Shown one piece after another: positions 1 to 10,580 of a stretch of 64,000 nt of DNA (position 1 is its first letter; every line of letters starts with the position of its first letter). The notes under the pieces are model-generated. The model was not told the DNA's origin. It saw only the letters and a list, made by a program, of their open reading frames with translations, and did no database searches. The position numbers were made by a program, and so were the translations under genes. The DNA comes from Gammaproteobacteria bacterium. GTDB taxonomy: Bacteria > Pseudomonadota > Gammaproteobacteria > Chromatiales > Chromatiaceae. The DNA lies in contig JAABSM010000003.1 in the NCBI GenBank assembly GCA_011390365.1, positions 1 to 64,000 of the forward strand, written 5' to 3'.

Positions 1-410
1 AACACCATGACTCGGGTAAAGGCGCTCTGGGCACTTGATCGATCGTGATGCCTGTGTGGACTTGAGCCACTGATATAGGGTTACGACGCCGTGGGAAGTA
101 AACCAGCATGGCTGGGGTGTATGTGAGTCAGCACTTAAGCTTCAGCGTGTATGGGAAGGCGACCATGCGGTACACAAGGTCAAGGTCAGAACCGGACTCG
201 GGAAATCCGACCGTCCGGGATCGTAGGGGGGCTTACGGAGATGTGGACTATGGTAGTGGCTATACGGGCACATAAAGTGGAAACACTGAAACAGACAAGC
301 TACAACCTAAGGTTGCGCACGCCGTATTTCTATCCCGACAATGCCGTCTTGACCGCGTCGCGGTCCGAGTCGGGGTGCGGCGCATCCAAGACAACTGAGA
401 TATCTTGCTA
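1..410 (+). other. Possible degenerate group II intron RNA segment
   Basis: No convincing protein gene is present. The stretch contains short structured-looking segments, including an ACTCGGGAAATCCG element near 196-209 that resembles the region just upstream of the reverse transcriptase gene in many bacterial group II introns. No reverse transcriptase reading frame follows. If this is an intron remnant it is 5'-truncated by the window and lacks its ORF. The call rests on pattern memory only; a covariance-model search would decide it. Confidence 0.25.
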
Positions 411-567
411 ATCAAGTATCTTAATGACATTGAAAGCGTGTACTCCATCCCCGAACCGGGTCGATACCTCACTCCCAAGTCCCAAGAAGCAGTCAGCGAC
501 ATCATCCGCCTGGAGTGTAGCCAGACTCCCCGGCAGCTGGGGTGACTGTCTCCGAGGAGGGCGCATC

Positions 568-897
568 ATGAAGATGCCGCAACACTTCGGCCTCCAACAT
601 TCCCCGCTGGGCAAGGGGACGCCGGTGCTGTGGCAGGATGCCGAGCTGGCCCGGCTGCAACCGCGCATTGAGATGCTGCTGGAGACGCCAGGCATCGGTC
701 CGTTCACCGGCGAGCCCGGGGTCGGCAAGACCGCCGCACTGCGCCAACTGGTCCAGGGGTTCAACCCCCATCGCCATGTCTTGGTCTATCTGGCCGAGAC
801 TGATGTCGGACGGCTTGATCTCTATCGCGGTCTCGGTTGTCGTGCGCTCTTCGCTCGCCTTGGAATGCCTTGGGAAGTTGGTAGGTACTATGCATGA
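568..897 (+). pseudogene. Truncated ExeA/TniB-like AAA ATPase of a transposable element
   Basis: This 109-codon frame opens with an ATG behind GAGGAGG. It shows the N-terminal signature of the ExeA/TniB-like ATPase that accompanies DDE transposases in some insertion elements: an FGL..PLGKG start, then a Walker A motif GEPGVGKT at about residues 48-55, then VYLAETDVGR. Family members are about 270 residues long. Here similarity stops near residue 88 (DLYR) and an unrelated tail runs to the stop, so Walker B and everything after it are missing. A short open stretch upstream (about 402-543, ending TPRQLG) may be the end of a partner gene but is not recognised. No terminal repeats were found around it. 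It is best read as the leftover of a decayed insertion element. Confidence 0.6.
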
Positions 898-1136
898 GTG
901 GTTTTGAGGAGGCTACGGCTTTTGGGGAATAATGTTCTGCTTGAAGAAGCTGTTTCGTCATAGGTGTCATGCGGTTATGTGTCAGTGCTGTTGAGCCCCT
1001 TCCGGGGCCAGCGGGAGGGCGATGATGAAACAGCGGTTGGCCTGTCGGGAGGTGTTTGCGGCGGTTCTCGGGGAGGGGAGGGCGCGGTAAAAAAGCGAGT
1101 TTCGCACGAGCGGCGCCAGGTTGGCGGGAATGATGA

Positions 1137-2369
1137 TCAAGGCCTCTGGATACGAAATGTAAATGCAAGCGGGCTGGCGTGAATCAACTCAACATGCACC
1201 GTGCGGGCGTTGCTGAGGGTCAGTGTGCCCTTGTCTCGGTGAAACTCGACAGCGTCCAGCCCACCAGTAACGATAACGTATTCGTAGTTTTCGTGGAGGA
1301 TACTTGAGTCCGAGGTATCACCGCGGATGGTGATGTGCGGGAGTAGATGATATTTCAGCTTCAGGGCGTGGTAATGGGTTTGGGGTGAGTGAAGAATCAG
1401 AATTCGGGTGGGTTGGTCGGGGAGGGCGTTTAATCTCAGATGGCGGGCATAGGCTATTATGTCGCTGTCTCTGGTGTTTGATGGGTGGCTCTCTGTCGTG
1501 TGGTTTGAGCCCGTTGCTTGGAGGCGGCTTAAGCGGGCGCTGGCTTCCGTTTCCCAGAAACCATCGAGGAGTACCCAGTTTGTTACAAAGATAGCCACGA
1601 TCACGTAGTAAGGTGTTGAGTTCGCCGTGCGAGATCGACGGCTTGGGTTGGCCTGGCGCGCTTTTGCTGGAAGGAATGTCAAACCCGCGAAAACGATGAG
1701 TGCGCAGAGCGTCCATGAGGCGAAGGCCAGGTTCAGGGGGACGAGGGGGGTGGTTTTTTCTGGCTTGTAGTAGTTGATGGAGCGAAGGGTCCAGTCGTCG
1801 TGATCCAGCCATTCGGCGAGGATAGCGCGCAGATGATTTGTTCCAGAGTGGGGTTCCAAGGTGATGTGCTTCAATCGGATGGGGCGTTGTTGGATTTTCC
1901 CGATGATTATCGCCCCCACCTCCACCGCTTGCCCGCGCCATTGGGGGTGGTTGTAGAGCGCCTTGAACTGGGGGCGATCTGTGTAGCTGGGAAGTGTGAT
2001 GCGGTGGGTGATGGAGGGGGCGAGGCTGTTGCGCCAGAAAAAATGCGTGATAAGGCCGGGGTATCCGCCCTCAATCGCCAGCTCGACGTACGGAAAAAGC
2101 TCGGTGTCGATCGAGACCTGTTTGCTGGAGAAGACGCGGGCGTCGAGTGATTCGGATCCGCGGGAGATGGCGTTGGGCTGATGGGCGATGAGGCGGATTC
2201 GCGAAGAAGGGATCTCCAGTGGTGCGCTGATCGGCGCTGGTTTGGAGGAGGGTTGCGAGGGGGCGGAAAGGTACCCGCCGGCAAGGCAAAGCATTGCGCT
2301 CAAGATCAACGCGAAGGCCGCTGACAGCATTGGATGGGGCGGGATTACCAAGGCGTTGAGGAGGTTCAT
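1137..2369 (-). CDS. Uncharacterised membrane protein, third gene of the GTPase operon
   Basis: This is a 410-residue protein of unrecognised family. Its ATG shares one base with the TGA stop of the upstream GTPase gene (TGATG), so the two are translationally coupled; a longer upstream open frame is only a shadow of that GTPase gene. A hydrophobic segment lies at about residues 12-32, followed by an extra-membrane domain of roughly 170 residues. Two more hydrophobic segments follow (about 215-240 and 262-282), then a C-terminal domain of about 120 residues. The layout suggests an inner-membrane protein with a periplasmic or cytoplasmic sensor-like domain. Position suggests it works with the two DUF697 GTPases. 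No catalytic motif is visible. Confidence 0.7.
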   Translation of the reverse strand: MNLLNALVIPPHPMLSAAFALILSAMLCLAGGYLSAPSQPSSKPAPISAPLEIPSSRIRLIAHQPNAISRGSESLDARVFSSKQVSIDTELFPYVELAIEGGYPGLITHFFWRNSLAPSITHRITLPSYTDRPQFKALYNHPQWRGQAVEVGAIIIGKIQQRPIRLKHITLEPHSGTNHLRAILAEWLDHDDWTLRSINYYKPEKTTPLVPLNLAFASWTLCALIVFAGLTFLPAKARQANPSRRSRTANSTPYYVIVAIFVTNWVLLDGFWETEASARLSRLQATGSNHTTESHPSNTRDSDIIAYARHLRLNALPDQPTRILILHSPQTHYHALKLKYHLLPHITIRGDTSDSSILHENYEYVIVTGGLDAVEFHRDKGTLTLSNARTVHVELIHASPLAFTFRIQRP

Positions 2370-3739
2370 CAGCCCTTGCTCCAGGATAACCTGGCATTGA
2401 TGTCGGTTTTGGCCTGGTCGATGATCGAGTCCCGATCCAGGTTGTCGAGGATCTCCCGTACCACAAGCTTGGCGCCGCCTTCGCCCCAGGATTTGCCCTG
2501 GGCGAGGTAGCGCTCGGCGGCCTGGCCGACGATGTAGGTGGCGTAGTAGGCGATGACGCCCTGGGCGCTGCCGGTGACGACGGTGGAGATGCCGGCGGAG
2601 CCGAGTTTCAGTGCCGATGAGGCGAAGTTGACCAGCCATACGGTGCTCATCAGCAGCAGCATCTGGGCGCCGATGGTCGTGACCAGGTTGCCGGCCTCGT
2701 GGCGGGTAATGGGCAGCCCGTAGAGCTTGGAGAGGTGGACGATCATGCCGATGTCGACGGCGGCGGCGGCGACCAGGTCGGCGACGGGGATCGGGTTGAA
2801 GGCGACGGCGACGCCCTTGCCGATGCAGTAGGTGCGAATGACCCGTTCGCCAAGGCCGCGTTTGGCGGCGAGGATGCGTGCGGCGACGTTGTCGCTGAGG
2901 CGGCTGGCGAAGAGGGAGGCATTGAGGGCGGCGAGGGTCTTGCCTTCCGCTTCGACGATGTCCCACAGGTGCGCCTTGAGCGTGCCGATATCCGGTTCGG
3001 GTTGGCGGGTGGAGATCATCTCGTTGCCCGCGTCGTCGACGCGGATCACGGTCTGTTCGCCGGGATCGGCGGAGGCGCCGAGGATGTTGCGCGGGTCGAT
3101 GAGCCCGTCGCTGTGACGCTTGAGGGATGCGAACAGCTCCTCCCGCTCGCGGTTGGTAAAGCGGTCGATCTTGTTGAGCACCAGTACGATGGGGCGGTTC
3201 TGCTGGCCCAGTTCGCCCAGGGCCAGGCGTTCGGTTTCGGTGATGTCGCCGTCGACCACGAACAGGATCAGGTCCGAGCGGGAGGCGACCTCGCGGGCCA
3301 GTCGCTCCCGATCCTCGCCATCGATCTCGTTGATGCCCGGGGTGTCGACCAGCAGCACGCCCCCCTCTTCCACGCTCCGCCACAGTCCCGAGTGGATGGT
3401 CTTGGTCTCGCCGTGGAGGGGGCTGGTGGAGAAGCGGTATTCCCCGAGCAGGGCGTTGAGGAGGGCGGACTTGCCGACGCTGACCCGGCCGAAGACGGCG
3501 ATCTGGATATGCCCGTGCTCCAGGCGTTCGAGCATGGTTTCGATCTCCCGGTAGTCGTCGGCGAGTCCCTCCCGCACCGGCTCTGGCACGCGGGGATCAT
3601 CGAGCAGATCTTGCAGGCTCTCGCGGGCGAGGGTCAGGTGGTCCTTGGGGGCCTCTTCATTCGGATCGTCGTCCGAGGCGTCTGGCCTCTTCAATGGCCA
3701 GTCGGGCAAATTGTTTCGCAGATAGGTCCAGATTTTCAC
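2369..3739 (-). CDS. DUF697-type GTPase (second of a tandem pair)
   Basis: This 456-residue GTP-binding protein uses a GTG start preceded at 7 nt by AAGGAG; this site decides the start and places the first 83 nt inside the end of the upstream GTPase gene. GTPase motifs are in order: G1 GRVSVGKS (about residue 85), G3 DTPG, G4 NKID and a switch region between them. The C-terminal third is hydrophobic and alpha-helical, with repeated Ala/Gly-rich stretches typical of the DUF697 (YcjF-like) membrane-associated domain. Members of this group are Era/dynamin-like GTPases of poorly known function at the inner membrane. It is sandwiched between a paralogous GTPase and a membrane protein with overlapping ends, implying one transcript and probably one complex. 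Confidence 0.85.
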   Translation of the reverse strand: MKIWTYLRNNLPDWPLKRPDASDDDPNEEAPKDHLTLARESLQDLLDDPRVPEPVREGLADDYREIETMLERLEHGHIQIAVFGRVSVGKSALLNALLGEYRFSTSPLHGETKTIHSGLWRSVEEGGVLLVDTPGINEIDGEDRERLAREVASRSDLILFVVDGDITETERLALGELGQQNRPIVLVLNKIDRFTNREREELFASLKRHSDGLIDPRNILGASADPGEQTVIRVDDAGNEMISTRQPEPDIGTLKAHLWDIVEAEGKTLAALNASLFASRLSDNVAARILAAKRGLGERVIRTYCIGKGVAVAFNPIPVADLVAAAAVDIGMIVHLSKLYGLPITRHEAGNLVTTIGAQMLLLMSTVWLVNFASSALKLGSAGISTVVTGSAQGVIAYYATYIVGQAAERYLAQGKSWGEGGAKLVVREILDNLDRDSIIDQAKTDINARLSWSKG

Positions 3740-5174
3740 CCACGTACTCCTTGAATTCTTCGGCGGCAACCCGGGGCCGCAGCGCGCCGCGGCTCTCCAG
3801 TGACGAAACGACGGCTTTGCCGAGTGCGTCAATGATAATACCGTAAGCGATGGCATGCACTATGCCGCCGGCGAGGGTCCCCGCCCCGGGGAAGGCCTTG
3901 AGGGCGTTACCGGCGATCGCCAGCACCAGCGCCGCGACGTGACGGGTGCGGGATTGGATCAGCTGCAGCAGCTGGTCGATGTCGATCTTGCGTACCGGTA
4001 CCTCGTAGAGTTCGCACAGATCCTTGACCAGTTTGGTGGCGATGTAGCCCTGGATCAGCAGGTCGGTGCCCGGGGTGATCGCCGCCAGCGCCCCGGCGAC
4101 CGCCTTCTTGGCGCCGCTTTCCACGATGACCTGCGCCTGTTCTCGGCGACGCTCGGCGATGGCCCGCTCCAGGCGGCGCTCGGCAAGGACGAATACCGAG
4201 GTGTCGCGAAGCGACTCCAGGGTCTCGGCGGAGTCGTCGATCATCACCTGTACCGCTTGCTTGAGGGCGTCGACCTGGGGCGGGGTCTCCCGCAGTTGCC
4301 GACGTTCGATGTCATCGGGACCGATGACCACCACCTCCTGCTTGCCGCCGGCGCTGACCGGCGCGACCGCGATGCGCGGGTTTTGCTCCCGCAGCGGCGC
4401 GATGCGTTCGTCGACCCGGGCGCGGATCATCTCCAGGTCCTGGGGGGCGAAGCGATCGATCTTGTTGATCGCGATCACCAGGGGCTTGCCAAGCGCCGCC
4501 AGCGCCCCGATATCATTCATTTGAGTGCGCGTCAGGTCCCCTTCGCACAGGTAGATGACCAAGTGGGCGCGCAACGCCTCGTCGCTGGCGAGGTCGTCGA
4601 GTTCGCCGTTCGCCTCGCGCAGTCCCGGCATGTCGATCAGCACCAGGCGGTCGCCGGCCGGGCTCCGCCAGGTGTACTCCTTGAGTTCTCGGGTGGTGCC
4701 GCCGATGACGCCGCTCACCGTCTCGGCATCGGGCAGCAGCGCGCGGATCAGGGACGACTTGCCGCTGCTGATATCGCCATACAGCGCGGCGTGAACCGTG
4801 CCGCTCTCCTTGCGCTGGCTCAGCTTGTGCAGCTCTTCCAGGGCGTGGCTGGCGTCGGCGCCCAGGGTCTCGGCGCGGGCGATACGCTGTTCGATCCTTT
4901 TGCGATCAGGGGGGGCGGAGGTCGCCGCCGAGGCGGCATCGGCGGCCGGTCTGGCGGGCGCCCATCGCACCAGCCGGTAGACCAGCCAGGCGAGGGGCAG
5001 GGAGAGGAGGAAGAGCATAACCCCCAAGCCAATGGAGAGCCACGGGGGCAGGTGAGAAAGGCGCTCGACGATGCTCAACAGGGTATCGATGAAGAGCAGG
5101 CTGAACAGGGTCAGACCCAGCAGGCCGGCGGCGGCCAGCGCGAGCAGAATAGTGCGGACTATGCCAGTGTACAT
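3657..5174 (-). CDS. Membrane-anchored DUF697-type GTPase (first of a tandem pair)
   Basis: This 505-residue protein has two N-terminal transmembrane helices (about residues 7-30 and 44-68), a linker rich in Ala and Pro, then a GTPase domain. The GTPase motifs are G1 GDISSGKSS (near residue 133), G3 DMPG and G4 NKID. The C-terminus is a DUF697-like helical domain with a hydrophobic GAGTLAGG stretch. It is the promoter-proximal gene of a three-gene leftward operon and overlaps the next GTPase gene by 83 nt. It is divergent from grxC, with only 78 bp between the two starts. The family is related to Era-like and dynamin-like GTPases; its cellular role is not established. The N-terminal anchor distinguishes it from its downstream paralogue. 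Confidence 0.85.
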   Translation of the reverse strand: MYTGIVRTILLALAAAGLLGLTLFSLLFIDTLLSIVERLSHLPPWLSIGLGVMLFLLSLPLAWLVYRLVRWAPARPAADAASAATSAPPDRKRIEQRIARAETLGADASHALEELHKLSQRKESGTVHAALYGDISSGKSSLIRALLPDAETVSGVIGGTTRELKEYTWRSPAGDRLVLIDMPGLREANGELDDLASDEALRAHLVIYLCEGDLTRTQMNDIGALAALGKPLVIAINKIDRFAPQDLEMIRARVDERIAPLREQNPRIAVAPVSAGGKQEVVVIGPDDIERRQLRETPPQVDALKQAVQVMIDDSAETLESLRDTSVFVLAERRLERAIAERRREQAQVIVESGAKKAVAGALAAITPGTDLLIQGYIATKLVKDLCELYEVPVRKIDIDQLLQLIQSRTRHVAALVLAIAGNALKAFPGAGTLAGGIVHAIAYGIIIDALGKAVVSSLESRGALRPRVAAEEFKEYVGENLDLSAKQFARLAIEEARRLGRRSE

Positions 5175-5252
5175 CGTAGTCTTGGTAATGGACCCGGATT
5201 TAGGGGGCTGTTAGGATACCAGTTTCCGTTTAGCGTTGAGAGTAACAATAGC

Positions 5253-5533
5253 ATGCCGAAAGTCGTTGTATATACCACCAGAGTCTGCCCCTTTTGCGTT
5301 TATGCCAAATCGTTGCTGGAACGCAAGGGCGTGGCGTACCAGGAGCTGAATATCGAAGAGGATCGCGGGTTGATGCGGGAGATGCTGGAGCGCAGCAAGC
5401 GCAGGACGGTACCCCAGATCTTCATCGGTGATTACCATGTGGGCGGCTATGACGATTTGGCCGAGCTGGATGCGGCCGGCGAGCTGGATCGTCTGCTGGG
5501 GTTGCCGGCGGTGGAAGAGGATCGGGATATCAC

Positions 5534-5537
<4 letters not shown>
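5253..5537 (+). CDS. grxC: Glutaredoxin 3
   Basis: This 94-residue glutaredoxin has the active site CPFC at residues 12-15, the cis-proline motif TVPQIFIG and the GG-D glutathione-binding motif (HVGGYDDL). It reduces protein disulfides and mixed disulfides in the cytoplasm using glutathione. Length and motif spacing match the GrxC class; the second active-site residue is Pro-Phe rather than the classical Pro-Tyr, which is common. A longer upstream open frame is only antisense to the GTPase gene; the ATG at 5253 gives the normal N-terminus. The stop overlaps the hslR start (ATGA), so the two are co-translated. Confidence 0.95.
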
Positions 5538-5944
<407 letters not shown>

Positions 5945-6409
5945 ATGGACCAGAACATCTTTCGGAAAACCCTGCTTGAACTCAATGATCGGCCCTGCGC
6001 CTTCGAGAAGGCGCTCCTCTCCGGGCTGTGCCGGTGCTCGCGGGCGGAGCGCTTCAATCTCGCCGAGCGGGAAGGGGTTCACTGCCACGCTGAAGCGGCG
6101 CAGCGGCGTTGCCTGAGGTTGCTGGAGCTGCTGCGCGGCAAGGCCCGATTCGCCCTCAGGATCGGCCATGTGCATGAGACGCTGCCCCACAACAAGGCAT
6201 TGCGCCTGCAGATCGGCGGCCTGCGGGGGCTGGGCATGGCGCTGGACGATCAGGGTGGGGCGGTCGCCCTGACCATCGACGATATCGATGGCCTGGTGCA
6301 GGCGGCGCTGGGGCAATACGGCGAGCTGGAGGACCTGCCCTTTGCCGTCATGATCAAGGAGATCGCCGCCTACAAGGGGCGCGAGCGCAGGGGCGGGCGA
6401 AAAGGGTGA
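5945..6409 (+). CDS. Conserved hypothetical protein downstream of hslR
   Basis: This is a 154-residue protein of unrecognised family whose ATG directly follows the hslR stop. The N-terminal part is Cys/Arg-rich (GLCRCSRAERFNLAEREGVHC). The middle has an RIGHVHETLPHNKALRLQIGG segment and the tail is basic. Four cysteines plus several histidines in the first 120 residues would allow metal binding, but no known motif is complete. Codon use resembles the neighbours and there is no signal peptide, so a cytoplasmic protein is likely. Abutting genes suggest cotranscription with grxC and hslR. Confidence 0.75.
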   Translation: MDQNIFRKTLLELNDRPCAFEKALLSGLCRCSRAERFNLAEREGVHCHAEAAQRRCLRLLELLRGKARFALRIGHVHETLPHNKALRLQIGGLRGLGMALDDQGGAVALTIDDIDGLVQAALGQYGELEDLPFAVMIKEIAAYKGRERRGGRKG

Positions 6410-6452
6410 CGATCAGGCGGTTTCGACCGCGTTAGCTCGAGGTTTAGCGGTT

Positions 6453-7562
6453 ATGGAACTCTCATCCGAAGATGCCCTGCGCATCAACGTCCTGCTCTCC
6501 AACAAGCCGTTGGCGATTCGCATCAACGAATCCCGCATGCTGCTGGATGGCCTGTTGGCGGATCGGGAGGTGTCGATTCAGCTCAACCCGGAGGGACCGG
6601 TGGAGCCCTACCTCAAGGCGGTGCGGGCGGTGCTTTCCGAGTATGCGCTGGGTACGCCGGGCGGCTACCCCCTCTATTTGCAGCGCTGGACGCGCATGGG
6701 GACCATGCGTGACGAGAGCCTGGAGCAGCTCTTGCTGCTGGCGGAGCCGACCGCGGTCTTCGCGGTGGTATGCGCCCAGGGTCTCACCGATGAGCTGGCG
6801 CGTCGCGCCTGGTGGGCGGTGGAGGAGGCGGAGAATGCCCGTCGCATGCTGGAGACCCGGCAGGTGGTCGAAGGCCGAACCGGTCCGCGGCTGGCCCGCT
6901 ACCTGATCGAATTTCTGCCCTTCGAGTCGGACAGCGAGCAGATCACCGAATCGGTGCGCCTCGCCCTGCAACCCGGCCTGCTCAGCGACGAGGAGGTCGC
7001 CGCGCTGTGGAACAAGTCGAGCCGCAAGGGGGCCAATCTGGTAGGGTTCCTCAAGGCGCGGGCGGACGAACTGCCCCTCGAAATGCCGCCCAGGCCGACC
7101 GCCGATGGGCGGCAGGCGGCCCTGGAGGCGTTGGCGGCAGAGGGTAGTCGCCTGGCGGCGGTGATGCTGCGCACGATTTCGCCGGGTGGCCAGGCCTTTC
7201 TCGAGACCAGCGCCCGGGTGTTGGCCAAGCCTGCCAGCCAGGATGTGGTCAATGGCGTCATAGACGCCATCGCCAGCTACCTTTCGGCGCTTCGTCCCGC
7301 GGGGGATCCCGATCTCGACTGGTCGGCCCTGGAGCGGGAGGCGGAGGCCTTTGTGGCGAGCGATGAGGAGGCGATGGCGTTGCTGTCGCGACGGGCGGCA
7401 ACAACGGAGGAGTTGCTGGCGCTGAGGATGCTCTCCGGGCTGGGGTATGGGGTGTTGCGTCCGATCTTCAAGCGCTCCGATGCCATCGGCAGCCTGATGC
7501 GCAAGCAACTCAAGCCGGTGCTGGAGCCGCTGGCCGGACATCTCGCCGTACTGCGAGGGTGA
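6453..7562 (+). CDS. DsrS-like protein
   Basis: This 369-residue soluble helical protein lacks signal peptide, membrane segments and metal motifs. Its N-terminus (ELSSEDALRINVLLSNKPLA...INES), the GGYPLYLQRWTRMG segment and the ELARRAWWA...NARRMLE helix match my memory of DsrS, the last protein encoded in the dsr sulfur-oxidation cluster of purple sulfur bacteria, in both order and total length. DsrS has no assigned enzymatic role; it has been proposed to affect expression of other Dsr proteins. Here the gene stands outside any dsr cluster, between the hslR group and rlmE. The family call is from recollection without a search and could instead be a wider gammaproteobacterial family that includes DsrS. 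Confidence 0.55.
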   Translation: MELSSEDALRINVLLSNKPLAIRINESRMLLDGLLADREVSIQLNPEGPVEPYLKAVRAVLSEYALGTPGGYPLYLQRWTRMGTMRDESLEQLLLLAEPTAVFAVVCAQGLTDELARRAWWAVEEAENARRMLETRQVVEGRTGPRLARYLIEFLPFESDSEQITESVRLALQPGLLSDEEVAALWNKSSRKGANLVGFLKARADELPLEMPPRPTADGRQAALEALAAEGSRLAAVMLRTISPGGQAFLETSARVLAKPASQDVVNGVIDAIASYLSALRPAGDPDLDWSALEREAEAFVASDEEAMALLSRRAATTEELLALRMLSGLGYGVLRPIFKRSDAIGSLMRKQLKPVLEPLAGHLAVLRG

Positions 7563-7591
7563 CGGCAATGGACCGAAGCTGGATAGATTGA

Positions 7592-8212
7592 ATGAAACAC
7601 AAGAAGAGCAGCCGGCGATGGCTTGATCGCCACTTCAATGACGAGTACGTCAAACAGGCCCAGAAAGAGGGGTATCGCTCGCGGGCGGCCTTCAAGTTGC
7701 TGGAGGTGCAGGAGCGGGACCGCCTGCTCAAGCCGGGGCAGGTGGTGGTGGACCTGGGCGCCGCCCCCGGCGGCTGGTCGCAGATCGCGCGCAAGCTGGT
7801 GGGCAAGGGGGGGCGGGTGGTCGCACTCGACATGCTGGAGATGGAGCCCCTGCCTGACGTGGAATGCCTGTGCGGGGATTTCCGGGAAGAGAAGGCGTTG
7901 AAGGCGTTGACCAATCTCCTTGCGGGAGACCAGGTTGACCTTGTAATCTCCGACATGGCCCCCAATGTCACGGGCGTGGCATCGGTCGACCAGCCGCGCG
8001 CCATGTATCTCTGCGAACTAGCTCTGGAATTCGCCAACGCCTATCTCAAACCCGGCGGCGGGCTGCTGGTAAAGGTTTTTCAGGGCGAGGGGTTCGATGG
8101 CTATGTGCTAGCTCTGCGTGAGGTTTTCGGTCGCGTGGTGACGCGCAAGCCGGCGGCATCGCGGGCGCAAAGTCGGGAGGTCTATCTGGTGGGTTCGAAT
8201 TTTCGAGGCTAG
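7592..8212 (+). CDS. rlmE: 23S rRNA (uridine-2'-O) methyltransferase RlmE
   Basis: This 206-residue SAM-dependent methyltransferase of the FtsJ/RrmJ family 2'-O-methylates the A-loop uridine of 23S rRNA. Visible motifs are YRSRAAFKLLE (carrying the catalytic Lys), VVDLGAAPGGWSQ (SAM site), SDMAPN (catalytic Asp), LVKVFQGEGF (second catalytic Lys) and SREVYLVG (catalytic Glu), completing the K-D-K-E tetrad. Length matches the family. The usual partner ftsH lies downstream, but a 95-bp MITE sits between them. The RlmE stop codon TAG is formed by the first bases (CTAG) of that element. Confidence 0.96.
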   Translation: MKHKKSSRRWLDRHFNDEYVKQAQKEGYRSRAAFKLLEVQERDRLLKPGQVVVDLGAAPGGWSQIARKLVGKGGRVVALDMLEMEPLPDVECLCGDFREEKALKALTNLLAGDQVDLVISDMAPNVTGVASVDQPRAMYLCELALEFANAYLKPGGGLLVKVFQGEGFDGYVLALREVFGRVVTRKPAASRAQSREVYLVGSNFRG

Positions 8213-8303
8213 TGCAGCACTCGCCAAGTGGAATAATGCGGGGCATAGGGTGTTGATTTTCATATCAATAGTGTTGTCGCTTGTTTAGCGGGTGCTGCAC
8301 TAG
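8209..8303. repeat. 95-bp MITE (copy A) with CTAG ends
   Basis: The element is bounded by CTAG on both sides, with inverted ends TGCAGCACTCGC and GCGGGTGCTGCA. A near-identical copy in opposite orientation lies at 53973-54066, including the shared core AATAATGCG..., GGGT[G/A]TTGATTTT and AATAGTGTT. It carries no gene, so it is a non-autonomous miniature element. CTAG at both ends could be a 4-bp target duplication, which would fit IS5-type (YTAR) targeting; the parent element is not in this window. It lies between rlmE and ftsH and supplies the rlmE stop codon. Confidence 0.85.
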
Positions 8304-8483
8304 TACAGCCGAGCCGCGCCTGGTCAACGAAAACATCATGTTAGGTGTAAAGTTTCATTGGCATCTAGCGCAGGGTTGGTTCCCACGCGTATGCGCAGCT
8401 GTACGAGTTGGGGTACAATCCCTCGGAAGAGCCGCCCGCGCGCCGGGCGGGGCCAACGGAATACAGCGTCGAGGACAGTAATT

Positions 8484-10439
<1,956 letters not shown>

Positions 10440-10472
10440 GGCGTCATTCCACATCCGCTATGCAAACGGACG

Positions 10473-10510
10473 ATCCCCACCCGTCGTTGGCGAGTGGGGA
10501 TTTTGCTTTT
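10473..10510 (+). terminator. Intrinsic terminator after ftsH
   Basis: A perfect 8-bp stem, ATCCCCAC (10473-10480) with GTGGGGAT (10494-10501), is followed directly by a T-rich run (TTTTGCTTTT). It lies 33 nt after the ftsH stop, before folP. Confidence 0.85.
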
Positions 10511-10580
10511 CAAGGCGGAATGTTGCGCAGGTGAGACCTGGGCAGCCAGAAGGGCCGGCGGAAAAATGGGAGCGTGATGA

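Noticed and set aside
2370-3383. Long N-terminal extension in frame with the membrane protein gene
   Set aside because: Arg/Gly-rich shadow in a second frame of the GTPase gene; the overlap start TGATG at 2369 is the credible start.
3855-5252. Plus-strand open frame running into grxC
   Set aside because: Antisense of the first GTPase gene; glutaredoxin homology begins only at the ATG at 5253.
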